The notes below the pieces were generated by a model that was given only the letters and a program-made list of their open reading frames with translations, had not been told where the DNA came from and did no database searches. A stretch of 64,000 nt of DNA from Deltaproteobacteria bacterium (lineage in GTDB: Bacteria; Myxococcota_A; Polyangia; JAAYKL01): assembly GCA_016935665.1 (NCBI GenBank), contig JAFGQN010000127.1:1-64000 (forward strand). The letters run 5' to 3'. The position numbers and the translations under genes were made by a program. This document shows positions 8,688 to 17,779 of this stretch, piece after piece (within the stretch, counting starts at the first letter, position 1; each line of letters begins with the position of its first letter).

Positions 8688-8881
8688 TACTCGGTGTCCA
8701 AAAGGGACCCGTCCTGCTGGTCGGGGAATATGTAAAACAGCTGCTTCTTTTGTCCATTGGGCAGATAAACGCCATTTTGCCTTTTTGTGCCATCCGGCAT
8801 AATGACGACACCGATTGAGGCAATGCCCATTAAAGTGCATTGCGTTTGTTGTCTGTGCCAATTCACATTATTATTAACCAC
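8684..8881 (-). CDS. possible small protein or gene fragment
   Basis: A 65-codon frame starting at GTG 8881 whose end overlaps the ferritin-like gene's stop tail-to-tail. Its C-terminal half (IGVVIMPDGTKRQNGVYLPN) reads like real coding sequence. There is no ribosome site and no recognised family. It may be the surviving end of a decayed gene or a chance frame. Confidence 0.25.
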   Translation of the reverse strand: MVNNNVNWHRQQTQCTLMGIASIGVVIMPDGTKRQNGVYLPNGQKKQLFYIFPDQQDGSLLDTEY

Positions 8882-8911
8882 ATAGATTTAATCCCAAAAA
8901 GCAGGAGTTGA

Positions 8912-10093
8912 ATGATGAAAGAAATGTATTTCAGTTTGCTGTGTTTGTGTTTTGCCTTATCGGGCTGTGGTTCCAATGACAGTTCCGGTAATTTGGGCGA
9001 CACCGAAAACCTGACAATAGACACCGCTACGCAGACAGCAGGAAACACGGACACTGCCACTCAGACAGCAGATGACTCGGACACCGGTACAGGCCAGCCT
9101 GCGGTAACCGGGCTGTGGCTGCATACCAGCGGCAACAGTATCCTTAAGAGCGACGGCACGCCCTTCCGTGGACGAGGGGCCAATATTCACGACACGCGAA
9201 GCTGCTGGGCCTGTGCGTATGGTGAACCCAATGTGGAGGAAGTCAAGCGGCGCATCGATGCCCTGGTGGACGACTGGGGGGCCAATTTTATGCGGCTGTG
9301 TCTGGAAAACTATGGCACGGCGCAGGATGAATGGCAGGTGCAGTACGCCAATATGGTGGAGGACGAAGCGTACATGCAGGATATTATTGAGATGGTTGAG
9401 CATATCGGTACGAAATCCGGCGTGTATGTGCTGGTGTCATTATGGGTGGAGCCCACAACCACTGACATCGGCTGGCCAACAGTGGCCACCAACGCTATCT
9501 GGGAGGTGCTGGCAGCGCGCCTGCTGGCGTATCCCCATGTGATGTTTGGTCTGGTGAATGAGCCGGAAAGCAATTCTAGCGGTGCGCAGGATGCAGATGT
9601 GTGGGAGGCGATGAATTCGGCAGTGGCTGCAATCCGGCAGGTGGAGGCGGCCAATGGCAGTCCCAAACACATTATCGCCGTGCAGGGCACAAGGAGCTGG
9701 GCAAGACATCTGGGGTACTATTCGACCCATCCCATCACCGCGGGTGCCGGTGAAAATATCGCTTACGAGACACATTCATATCTTGCCCCAAATGAATTCG
9801 AGGAAAACTGGATTGGACCGTCTGCATCGTTGCCGGTAATCATCGGTGAATTCGGACCATCGGAATGGAACGGACAACCCATTATGACCACCGCCGATAC
9901 CATTACGATGATGGACGAAGCGGAGAAGCGCGACATCTCATGGCTGGCCTGGACCTTTCACATGAACTGTGCCCCCAACCTGCTGGTGGACAACTCCGGT
10001 GACAGCAACTGCGGCGTGGGAATGGCCCTTGAACCCACGGACTGGGGCACCGTCATTAAAAACCGCCTCGCCGCCCCATGGGTCACACAGTGA
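8912..10093 (+). CDS. GH5-family endoglucanase-like lipoprotein
   Basis: The 393-residue protein is exported through a lipoprotein signal (lipobox ALSGC, Cys19) and has a short Thr/Asp-rich linker (residues 30-62). The GH5 (cellulase A) barrel follows: GRGANIHDTRSCWA at the start, the acid/base segment FGLVNEP with Glu217, THSY with His288, and the nucleophile segment VIIGEFGPSEW with Glu313. GH5 enzymes are retaining endo-glycosidases of cellulose, mannan and related beta-glucans; the exact substrate cannot be read from sequence. AGGAG at 8903-8907 serves ATG 8912 or the in-frame ATG 8915. It faces the glycogen phosphorylase gene tail-to-tail and lies near a GH45-like lipoprotein, suggesting a beta-glucan-use locus. 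Confidence 0.9.
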   Translation: MMKEMYFSLLCLCFALSGCGSNDSSGNLGDTENLTIDTATQTAGNTDTATQTADDSDTGTGQPAVTGLWLHTSGNSILKSDGTPFRGRGANIHDTRSCWACAYGEPNVEEVKRRIDALVDDWGANFMRLCLENYGTAQDEWQVQYANMVEDEAYMQDIIEMVEHIGTKSGVYVLVSLWVEPTTTDIGWPTVATNAIWEVLAARLLAYPHVMFGLVNEPESNSSGAQDADVWEAMNSAVAAIRQVEAANGSPKHIIAVQGTRSWARHLGYYSTHPITAGAGENIAYETHSYLAPNEFEENWIGPSASLPVIIGEFGPSEWNGQPIMTTADTITMMDEAEKRDISWLAWTFHMNCAPNLLVDNSGDSNCGVGMALEPTDWGTVIKNRLAAPWVTQ

Positions 10094-10124
10094 ACTGCGC
10101 CATTGTGATATAAGCGTCTGTCGT

Positions 10125-12626
10125 TCACCCCTTTGATGGTTTTGGGGCCGATGGTACAGATTCGGTATGCCAGATTTCTTCGGCGTAGCTGGTGATGGTG
10201 CGGTCGCTGGAGAAGCGGCTGGTTAAGGCGGTGTTGAGGATGGACATGGTGGTCCATTGATCGGTGTCGGCGAAGTCTTTGTCCACCCGCCGCTGGGCGT
10301 CGCGGTAGGCGGCGAAGTCGGCCAGCACCAGAAAGCGATCACCATGGTAAAGGACCGATTCAAGAATAGACGAAAATGCATGGGGGTCGTTTGGCGCCAA
10401 CCGGCCGGATTCGATGAAGTCGAGCACTTCGCGCAACGCCGGGTCTTTTTGTAAAATGGCGCGGGGGTAATATCCCCGCTGGAACGTTTCGTCCACTTCG
10501 GCTTTGGAGAGGCCAAAAAAGTAAATGTTTTCCTCTCCCACCGCTTCGCCAATCTCGATATTGGCGCCGTCCCTGGTGCCGATGGTCAATGCGCCGTTCA
10601 TGGCGAACTTCATGTTGCCGGTGCCCGACGCCTCCAGGCCCGCGGTGGAAATCTGCTGCGACAAATCCGCTGCGGGAATCACCATCTCCGCAACGGATAC
10701 ATTGTAATTGGGAATGAAAACCAATTTGAGCAAATGATTGGTATCCGCGTCGTTGTTAATCAGTTCACCCGCGGCATTAATCAGATGAATAATGCTCTTG
10801 GCGGTGTGATAGCCCGGCGCCGCTTTTCCGCCAATGAACACGGTCCGTGGCGGTCGGTCCAGGCCAATGCCTTTTTTTAAATCCAGGTAGCGATGCAGCA
10901 CATGCAGCACATTTAGCAGCTGGCGTTTGTATTCGTGGATGCGTTTCACCTGAACATCGAAGATGGAATTTACATCCACATCAATGCCCTGCCGTTCTTT
11001 TATCCACGCGGCCAATCGCTGCTTGCACGCCAGTTTGGCGGCGCGCCAGTCGTTTTTGAATTTGGCCTTTTTCGCCAGAGGGGCAATGAGGGCCACTTTG
11101 GACAAATCTCCAATCCACCCATCTCCAATGGATTTGGTAATCAGCGCCGCCATGAAAGGATTGCAGGCAGCCATCCAGCGTCGTGGCGTGACACCATTGG
11201 TTTTGTTGTTGAAGCGCTCGGGGTATATCTCGGCAAAATCAGGAAAAAGCCGTGTTTGCACCAGGCCACTGTGCAGTTCGGAAACGCCGTTAACGGAATA
11301 GCTGCCAATCACCGCCAGGTGAGCCATGCGCACACGACGCAGGCCGTCTTCGCCAATGATGGAAACCCGCCGCAACCGAGCGTCGTCGCCGGGAAACTTA
11401 TGTTTCACATCTTCGAGGAAGCGATGGTTGATTTCGTAAATGATTTGCAGATGCCGGGGCAATACTTTTTCCAAAAGCGCCACACTCCATTGCTCCAACG
11501 CCTCTGGCAATATGGTGTGATTGGTGTACGCCATGGCGTGCCGTGTGATATGCCAGGCGTCCTCCCAACTCAGTTTGTAATCATCGAGCAAAAGACGCAT
11601 CAATTCCGGAATGGCCAATGCCGGATGGGTGTCGTTGAGCTGGAACACCGCTTTTTCATGGAGATTGCGCACAGAGTCATTGGTTTTTAAATGACGCCGA
11701 AACGCATCCTGCAGAGTGGCGGACACCAGAAAATACTCCTGCTTCAATCGGAGTTCTTTTCCCTCTGCCACGTTGTCATTGGGATACAGCACCCATGAAA
11801 TATTTTCAGACAGTGTTTTGTCGTGCACCGCCTGCACATAATTGCCGCGATTAAAGTTGGCAAAATCAAACACACGCGATGACTTGGCCGCCCATAACCG
11901 AAGCGTATTGCAGGCGTCATTGCGATAGCCAGGCACCAGAAAATCGTGAGCCACCGCCATCACTTCCTGAGTCTCCACCCAATCAAATTCAATCCGCCCA
12001 TCCGCCGCATACCTGGGGTTCACCCTGCCCCCAAACTTCACAGGAAGCAGAAAATTGGGACGGCCAATATCCCAGGGACTGTCAAACCGCAGCCAATTGT
12101 TGGGCACCTCCACCTGACGGTTCCCCTCAATGCGCTGGCGAAACATACCGTATTCGTAACGAATCCCGTACCCCATGGCCGGTAATCCCAGCGTCGCCAT
12201 GGAATCCAGAAAGCACGCTGCCAGACGCCCGAGGCCGCCATTGCCCAGCCCCGCATCCTCTTCTTTGTTGAGCAATTCCTCGATGTCCAGTCCAAAATCG
12301 GCCATCGCGGCTTTGGCCTCATCGAACATGCCCAGATTAAGCAGTGCATTGCGAAGCAGTCGGCCAATCAGAAATTCAAGCGATATGTAGTAAACCCGCC
12401 GCTTATCGGCTTTGTAATGATTTTGCTGGGTGCGATTCCAGCGATCCAGCATGCGGTCACGCACCGCAAAGGCCAGACTCTGGAAGAAATCCCAGTCCGA
12501 AACGGAATACTCATCTCTGGCCTGACGGTATTCCACCGCACCGGCAAAGGATTGTTTAATGGCCAAGGCATCCATCCCCACATCATTTGAAGTGAGCGCC
12601 GACCAGTTTTGTTTTTTCTTACCCAT
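10125..12626 (-). CDS. glgP: glycogen/starch phosphorylase
   Basis: The 833-residue protein matches the usual length of GlgP/MalP (GT35). It removes glucose 1-phosphate from alpha-1,4-glucans with inorganic phosphate, using pyridoxal phosphate, in the cytoplasm. Recognisable segments are YYISLEFLIGRLLRNAL, GNGGLGRLAACF, the TNHTILPEALEQW loop, the arginine-rich phosphate region around IHEYKRQLLN, and the cofactor-lysine segment ASGTGNMKFAMNG followed by TIGTRDGANIEI. The start is ATG 12626 with GAGG 5 nt upstream; an upstream in-frame start at 12686 has no such site. A perfect inverted repeat at 12721-12739 lies about 95 nt upstream and could be an operator. Confidence 0.97.
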   Translation of the reverse strand: MGKKKQNWSALTSNDVGMDALAIKQSFAGAVEYRQARDEYSVSDWDFFQSLAFAVRDRMLDRWNRTQQNHYKADKRRVYYISLEFLIGRLLRNALLNLGMFDEAKAAMADFGLDIEELLNKEEDAGLGNGGLGRLAACFLDSMATLGLPAMGYGIRYEYGMFRQRIEGNRQVEVPNNWLRFDSPWDIGRPNFLLPVKFGGRVNPRYAADGRIEFDWVETQEVMAVAHDFLVPGYRNDACNTLRLWAAKSSRVFDFANFNRGNYVQAVHDKTLSENISWVLYPNDNVAEGKELRLKQEYFLVSATLQDAFRRHLKTNDSVRNLHEKAVFQLNDTHPALAIPELMRLLLDDYKLSWEDAWHITRHAMAYTNHTILPEALEQWSVALLEKVLPRHLQIIYEINHRFLEDVKHKFPGDDARLRRVSIIGEDGLRRVRMAHLAVIGSYSVNGVSELHSGLVQTRLFPDFAEIYPERFNNKTNGVTPRRWMAACNPFMAALITKSIGDGWIGDLSKVALIAPLAKKAKFKNDWRAAKLACKQRLAAWIKERQGIDVDVNSIFDVQVKRIHEYKRQLLNVLHVLHRYLDLKKGIGLDRPPRTVFIGGKAAPGYHTAKSIIHLINAAGELINNDADTNHLLKLVFIPNYNVSVAEMVIPAADLSQQISTAGLEASGTGNMKFAMNGALTIGTRDGANIEIGEAVGEENIYFFGLSKAEVDETFQRGYYPRAILQKDPALREVLDFIESGRLAPNDPHAFSSILESVLYHGDRFLVLADFAAYRDAQRRVDKDFADTDQWTTMSILNTALTSRFSSDRTITSYAEEIWHTESVPSAPKPSKG

Positions 12627-12720
12627 AACCACCTCTTTTCGAACCAAAGCGATATGCCGTAAACAGTGTTCGCCTGGCAATTTCACAGATTACCGTTTTT
12701 ATCCGGTCGCACCGTGATAA

Positions 12721-12739
12721 GTAGTTTGAAATCAACTAC
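12721..12739. promoter_or_regulatory. inverted repeat upstream of glgP
   Basis: GTAGTT (12721-12726) and AACTAC (12734-12739) are perfect reverse complements around a 7-bp centre, placed between the GH45-like gene and glgP. There is no T-run beside it, so an operator is likelier than a terminator. No regulator can be named. Confidence 0.3.
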
Positions 12740-12824
12740 ATAAAGCGTCAAGGCCGCTGTTTTTGCAATAAGAAACGACCCTTTCAAGCTGACTCGGAGT
12801 GAATTAGTGGCCAGGCGGCTTTGA

Positions 12825-14180
12825 TTATTGGGTGATGGGGGCGCCATCCACACCGCAGGAGTAGAAGGAATTGTAGCCGTCGAGTGTCTCAATGGTCACG
12901 TTATTCGACCAGGCGCATGTGGGCATGCAGCAGTCCTGCATGGTCGTCGTATGGTAATGAGCGCCATTCAGTTCCGCGGAAAATCCCGCGGCTTGCGCCT
13001 GCGCCGCTGTTTGAATCTCTGGCGCGGGAGCTGGCAGGCTGTCCTGACCCCCGGGTTTGCATCCGGTGACTTCTGTCAGGTGGGTTGGACATGCGACGCG
13101 TTTGACCAGTACATTCCAGTTTTCATGGTAGTAGTGTTCCGCAGAATTGGACTGGATGCAGCTGTTGCGACTGGTTTCCTGAATAAAAGGAATATCAGCG
13201 GTCATTTCATTGCATGCATCTGTAATTTTTTGCTGGCAGGCATCGGCGCCAATGAGCGCGTCCGTCAGATTTCCATTTTCATCGCAAGCCAAACTGTCCG
13301 GACCGGGTTTGACCCCACCGCTGAACGCCTGTCCAACGGCCGGATAGCCCGTATACATGTACTCGCCGTTCATTGAGCCCTGAGGAACGGTGTCGCTGCA
13401 GGCATTGAAGACCCCAAATCCACCGGCCCCCATGAAAACATCAAATCCCGTTGGCCCCGAGGCCTGGGTATTGGCGCTTTGTACAATCAACGGCGGCGGC
13501 GCTGTAATGGTCGAATTCGTCAAGTACGTCGGCGCTTCGAATACCAGTTGATAACACTGGCAGCAGGAATTGGGCAAGCCGGCGTCGAGATTCTGCTGAT
13601 CCGGGTCGTGGCCCACTATGGCGTAATGAAATGCGCCCTCGTAGCCATCATCGACGAGAGCCTGTTCCATCTCAGGCGAAAAGAGCATGTGTCGGGCGCA
13701 GGCAAATTGAACCGGAACCCCTTCTTTACCGCTCTCACAGGCATTTCTGGATGTTGGCCCATAGTCATTTGCACATTCCCCGCCGCAGCCACTGGTGCTG
13801 TCTCCTTTTATGCAATCGGCAACCGAAAATTGATTGGAACACTCATTTGGGGGCGGCAATGCATATCCGTCAGAATCGGAATCAGAGTCGGTGTCGGCAT
13901 CTGAATCGGCATCGGTGTCGGCATCGGTGTCCGTATCAGAATCGGCGTCACTATCTGTATCGGAGTCGGCATCCGTGTCGGTGTCCGTATCAGAATCGGT
14001 GTCACTATCTGTATCGGAGTCGGCATCCGTGTCGGTGTCGGTGTCAGAATCGGTGTCGGTATCTGTATCTGAATCGGAACCGGATTCGACATTGCACGTC
14101 CCATCGCCGGAAGAACCGCAACCCATGAAACACAAGAAACAAGTTATCAACAGTAAAATAAGTGGTTTGAGTTCGAACAT
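12825..14180 (-). CDS. GH45-like endoglucanase lipoprotein, circularly permuted
   Basis: A 451-residue lipoprotein with lipobox CFMGC (Cys21) and a Ser/Thr/Ala-Asp repeat linker (about 34-104). The catalytic region holds the landmark blocks of glycoside hydrolase family 45, an inverting endo-beta-1,4-glucanase of double-psi beta-barrel fold. These are [10 protein letters not shown] (205-214), [17 protein letters not shown] with Asp247 (the general-acid position), and [13 protein letters not shown] (about 362-374). The block that normally opens the family, xxDCCxPxCxW with the catalytic base, comes last instead: [14 protein letters not shown] with Asp416 at 411-424. Both catalytic aspartates are therefore kept but the order is rotated. 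The start is ATG 14180 with AGGAGG 4 nt upstream. It belongs with the nearby GH5 lipoprotein. Confidence 0.82.
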   Translation of the reverse strand: MFELKPLILLLITCFLCFMGCGSSGDGTCNVESGSDSDTDTDTDSDTDTDTDADSDTDSDTDSDTDTDTDADSDTDSDADSDTDTDADTDADSDADTDSDSDSDGYALPPPNECSNQFSVADCIKGDSTSGCGGECANDYGPTSRNACESGKEGVPVQFACARHMLFSPEMEQALVDDGYEGAFHYAIVGHDPDQQNLDAGLPNSCCQCYQLVFEAPTYLTNSTITAPPPLIVQSANTQASGPTGFDVFMGAGGFGVFNACSDTVPQGSMNGEYMYTGYPAVGQAFSGGVKPGPDSLACDENGNLTDALIGADACQQKITDACNEMTADIPFIQETSRNSCIQSNSAEHYYHENWNVLVKRVACPTHLTEVTGCKPGGQDSLPAPAPEIQTAAQAQAAGFSAELNGAHYHTTTMQDCCMPTCAWSNNVTIETLDGYNSFYSCGVDGAPITQ

Positions 14181-14262
14181 AGTACCTCCTGTCAAACAGC
14201 TCCCAGTATACTGAATTGAACACAAGAGGTTCAAAAAAAATAATAATTCTACACGATGTTCC

Positions 14263-15300
14263 CTATCGCAACCGATACAAACCCGCCTGCGGTATACGGT
14301 CGTCCATCTCAACACCGAGCAATTCCTTCTCTCGACACACCTCGTTCTCACATATCACAGCCGGTACAATACAGTTGTCCATTCGGTAACCGTGAGCTTT
14401 ATACTCACTTTTGCCAATGGTCTCGCCAAAATCACATGTGCCATCGTCGTTCAATGTTGTCTCCGTCAGGCGAATCCAGTGGCACGAATGGCCGAAATCC
14501 GGCCAACCGGGTTGGGTGTTCGATTCGCTGTTGGCCTGCTCGCAATCTGTCCTGGACCGACATTTAAAGGGGTGGTCCCAATAACCAAACCAGTGCCAAT
14601 CCAACAATAAACGGATTCGAAACTCAAATGGCCGGTGCAAACACTTTCAAGCGACGCTGAGCGCATGTTGTCACACACCAACGCGACATTCTGACGGTTT
14701 GTTCTGCTGTCATTTTTTTTCTCCATAATCCAGAGGCTGCCTGTTTTTGATGCGCCGCAATGCGCAAATGACTAAAAAAAGTCCAGACGCGATTCCCCAA
14801 AAAAATAACAGCCGTGAAATCACCCACAGAAAAGTGAAAAACTGGCTTTCTTACCGTATACACAAACCGCATATAATGCGGACGCAAAAGGATGCGATTG
14901 TGATCCCAAAACTGCGGTTGTTTTTAAATCCGAGCAGTGTTACGTTCCTGGCGATGCGAGTCAGTCTATTGACAAACTGTACCTGTGTCATTCCGGTAAA
15001 CACGGTCCATTCCATATACGGAATCGCAATCATCATTCCACCGCATACGTTGGAGATTTCATCCGCGATGCAATATCCCGTGACTTTATTTAAGCGGTGC
15101 TCTGTTGCCTCAAGGCAATTGCCATCGAATTTTCATCCGCAGACCTGGTAGTAAAGGCGACTGGACGCCACCGCAGCTCCCGCATGTATTGTCCCTGCGC
15201 ATGATTCTCAAACCATGCATCCAGCTGCAAAGCATAAAGCGGACACGCTTCGATTCCACAGGCCATTGTGGTGATGGGACTGTGTTTAACAGAATTTTCA
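14263..15300 (-). pseudogene. decayed gene(s), cysteine-containing and membrane fragments
   Basis: No continuous gene spans this stretch, but coding-looking pieces appear on the minus strand in changing frames. A 15266-15090 piece reads MACGIEACPLYALQLDAWF and onward, and the frame is open upstream. A hydrophobic piece around 14830-14711 (VISRLLFFWGIASGLFLVI) ends at a TGA that overlaps an ATG in the ATGA style typical of coupled genes. The following frame breaks after 29 codons. A last piece (14640-14263) contains WHWFGYWDHPFKCRSRTDC and other Cys-rich runs. This looks like two adjacent genes with frameshifts rather than random DNA. Family unknown. Confidence 0.4.
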
Positions 15301-15684
15301 AATATTGGATTTGATATGGCGTGGACATTTACATTTCAAATCTCCTTAAATCCATCTATCTAACATAATGGCGAAACTGATGATATCTGGCGTGTTTTTG
15401 ACCACTTTAAAAAAGGGCTGGGGCTACCACCCATAAAGTATCTATGCCAAACGCAAAAGCACCGGAACAACAAAAGCACACCGCAAATTTCGAATAAAAA
15501 AAACATGACAGGAAAATCATATTCGCTCTGAGCCTGTTTGACATTGACGGAGCCAGTTCGGCGAGACTTTTTTTTATCGATAAAAAACCGATGGGTATTT
15601 GAAGGAAACTGTTAAACAGAAAGCCTATAGTTTATTCCGTAAGACAATTGACGGCTAATAGTTGATCGGCGCAGTAAAAACTAT
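15301..15684. other. AT-rich intergenic region
   Basis: No gene or RNA is recognisable. The base composition becomes clearly AT-rich here and stays so to about 18.5 kb. A promoter-like pair closes the stretch at 15685-15713. Confidence 0.4.
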
Positions 15685-15713
15685 TTGACACGGAAAAATC
15701 AGCATCATATTAA
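15685..15713 (+). promoter_or_regulatory. sigma-70-like promoter before the lipoprotein island
   Basis: TTGACA (15685-15690, consensus) and TATTAA (15708-15713) are separated by exactly 17 bp. It lies about 160 nt upstream of the lipoprotein start at 15873, leaving a long leader in which I see no obvious structure. Confidence 0.5.
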
Positions 15714-15872
15714 TGGCCGTATTAGCACAACATTTTTTGTTTTCCTTTGGTTTTCACGCAGTTTCTAAAGCTATAAGCAGTGAATGGCGTGCTACAAAAA
15801 AAATATGCGCATATTATTCTTTAGGGGTAACAAACACTAACCAAAACTGCGGATTGAAGATGGAGCGATGTA

Positions 15873-16433
15873 ATGAGAATAAAACTAATTTTTGCTATTA
15901 TTTTATTGAGTATGCTTTCAATTGCATGTGAAGATGTATCATCATCTGACGATGGCAATGAAATGGATGGAACCGCAGAAAAAGACGGCTCTGTCGTTGC
16001 TGCAAGTGCATCATCACAGAAACTTGGTGTATCCAGTTGGAAGATATCTCCCATGTTGATAGCACAGGGACTGGACGCAAACAATGCTGTTGTCGCGGAA
16101 TTCAAACTTGATGCAGAGAATAGAACCGTTGAAAGTGTATTCCCTGCAGCTGGTATTCGCAATCTCGACGAGCCTGGTGTTAATGACACTATTCCGGCCG
16201 ACGCAGCTGCTCTCCTTGATTCAATGATCGATGACCTTGAATCTCTGGCAGGAGATGCCATCGCGCCAGACATTTCCGGTGAAGTTGTGAACAAGGCAGT
16301 CTTTGGTTGTTACCAAATCTATAATGATTGCGATATCGTCGGGTTTATCTTGGTCTGGAAATACGGCTACACTGGTTACGTTTGTCGTAGACCAACCAAT
16401 ACCTGCGGTAATTATTGGGCATTATTAGTCTAA
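15873..16433 (+). CDS. small lipoprotein, unknown function
   Basis: The 186-residue protein has a lipoprotein signal (LSIAC near residue 19) followed by an acidic Ser/Asp-rich linker. A helical-looking middle follows. The C-terminal part contains four cysteines (FGCYQIYNDCDIV and GYVCRRPTNTCGNYW), which could form two disulphides. Start ATG 15873 is preceded by GGAG. Composition is AT-rich like its two downstream neighbours and unlike the 0-14 kb genes. No family recognised. Confidence 0.7.
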   Translation: MRIKLIFAIILLSMLSIACEDVSSSDDGNEMDGTAEKDGSVVAASASSQKLGVSSWKISPMLIAQGLDANNAVVAEFKLDAENRTVESVFPAAGIRNLDEPGVNDTIPADAAALLDSMIDDLESLAGDAIAPDISGEVVNKAVFGCYQIYNDCDIVGFILVWKYGYTGYVCRRPTNTCGNYWALLV

Positions 16434-16543
16434 GAATAGTTCAATTTCGATAGTTACTGGCACCTCAATCATTTGGAACAGCTTTTTTTTGTTGGCTGGA
16501 TTTTTGAGGTGCCCACTTTTAGTATTTTTCAGGATAAACGACA

Positions 16544-17611
16544 ATGCGACTTACAAATGCTTTCGAGTACATTTTATTGTCACTATTTTCCTTGTCATGC
16601 ACTTCAATATCAGAAGATGAATCCGTGGAGTACGAGCTACTTCAGGATGAGAATTTCGTTATCAACGGTTTCGATTCAAGAAAAGAATATTTTGAAATAG
16701 AAAATTTGAAGGTGAAAACAGCAATGCAAAAATATGCTGTGGCGCTTATTGGAGGAGAACACATTTCATCTTTGCTAACGGGCGATTCCTCTCATTTGCC
16801 ATCATGGCGTGAGATGAACAATCTATGTTCTGAAGTGCCATTTAGTGATCAACCTGCTGTGGCATTTTGCTCAGGAGTACTGGTTGATTCTGACCTTGTT
16901 CTTACATCTGCGCATTGTTTGGATGTCATTCACGAAAAAGAAATCAAAATCGTTTTTAACTATTATTATGAAAAAAAGAGTTTTCTTAAAATCAATGAAT
17001 CCGACATTTACGATATTAAAGAAATTGTCGCCATCAGTCCTCCAATTTTGGAAAACGATTCAGTGGATTACGCCTGGATACGTCTAAACGGAAAACCTGG
17101 TTTCTATCAAGAGCCTTCACCAGTTTTTACACATTGGCATGAATTGCATGAAAATGACTCAATCATTACTTTTGCTGCAAGCGGCGGTGTACCAATGAAA
17201 CTGGATGACGAAGGCACAATTGCTGACGTCAGAAATGATTTCGGTGATTATTTTGTTGCAAGCACAGACACCTTTAAAGGTGCGTCTGGGGGAGGCGCAT
17301 GGAATTCGCAATTGCAGCTTATTGGTATTTTTTCTCGTGGGATTTACGACTATCAGCGCACTGATGCGGCATGCAACGAGTTGGCAATATCACAAGAGGC
17401 AAATGAGCATTTTACATATATACATAGAGCAATCGAAGGATTATGCGAAGTTGAATCCAATAGTCATCTCTGCAAACAAATCCCCTCTACACCAAATGTT
17501 TTAAATAGTGAAAGTACCCATGGAAATGCGTCAAGTAATAATTGTATGTTCAGTATTTTTCAACCCAGGGAATATGTCATTACTCATTTGATTGGCCTTT
17601 TCATTAATTAA
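16544..17611 (+). CDS. trypsin-like serine protease, predicted lipoprotein
   Basis: 355 residues with a lipoprotein-type signal (FSLSC, Cys19). A chymotrypsin-fold (S1/MEROPS PA clan) protease follows. The His block FCSGVLVDSDLVLTSAHC gives His124, DSVDYAWIRLNG gives Asp175, and FKGASGGGAW gives Ser248, so the triad is complete. The oxyanion segment is GASGG rather than GDSGG. A tail of about 80 residues after the domain contains Cys and Asn/Ser-rich sequence. Expected location is the outer membrane or cell surface. AGGA lies 10 nt before ATG 16544. It sits in an AT-rich group of three lipoprotein genes. Substrate unknown. Confidence 0.85.
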   Translation: MRLTNAFEYILLSLFSLSCTSISEDESVEYELLQDENFVINGFDSRKEYFEIENLKVKTAMQKYAVALIGGEHISSLLTGDSSHLPSWREMNNLCSEVPFSDQPAVAFCSGVLVDSDLVLTSAHCLDVIHEKEIKIVFNYYYEKKSFLKINESDIYDIKEIVAISPPILENDSVDYAWIRLNGKPGFYQEPSPVFTHWHELHENDSIITFAASGGVPMKLDDEGTIADVRNDFGDYFVASTDTFKGASGGGAWNSQLQLIGIFSRGIYDYQRTDAACNELAISQEANEHFTYIHRAIEGLCEVESNSHLCKQIPSTPNVLNSESTHGNASSNNCMFSIFQPREYVITHLIGLFIN

Positions 17612-17779
17612 TTTAAGAAAACGTTTTTTTAATTGCCATCTCTGTCAAAAAGGTGAATCGAGTATAGAGCTTTCAAAAACTGTGCGATACCCAAAAGCTC
17701 ATTTAACCGGGACACCATGTTGTTCAGGAAAATCCAATGAATGAATGAAAGAAAATGCTTTCAGAATAAGGAGCAACTG

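Noticed and set aside
13834-14214. Ser/Glu/Val repeat frame on the plus strand
   Set aside because: Antisense of the Asp-repeat linker of the GH45-like lipoprotein.
15713-15931. 72-codon plus-strand frame before the first AT-rich lipoprotein
   Set aside because: No ribosome site, overlaps the true start at 15873 in another frame, and low-complexity composition.
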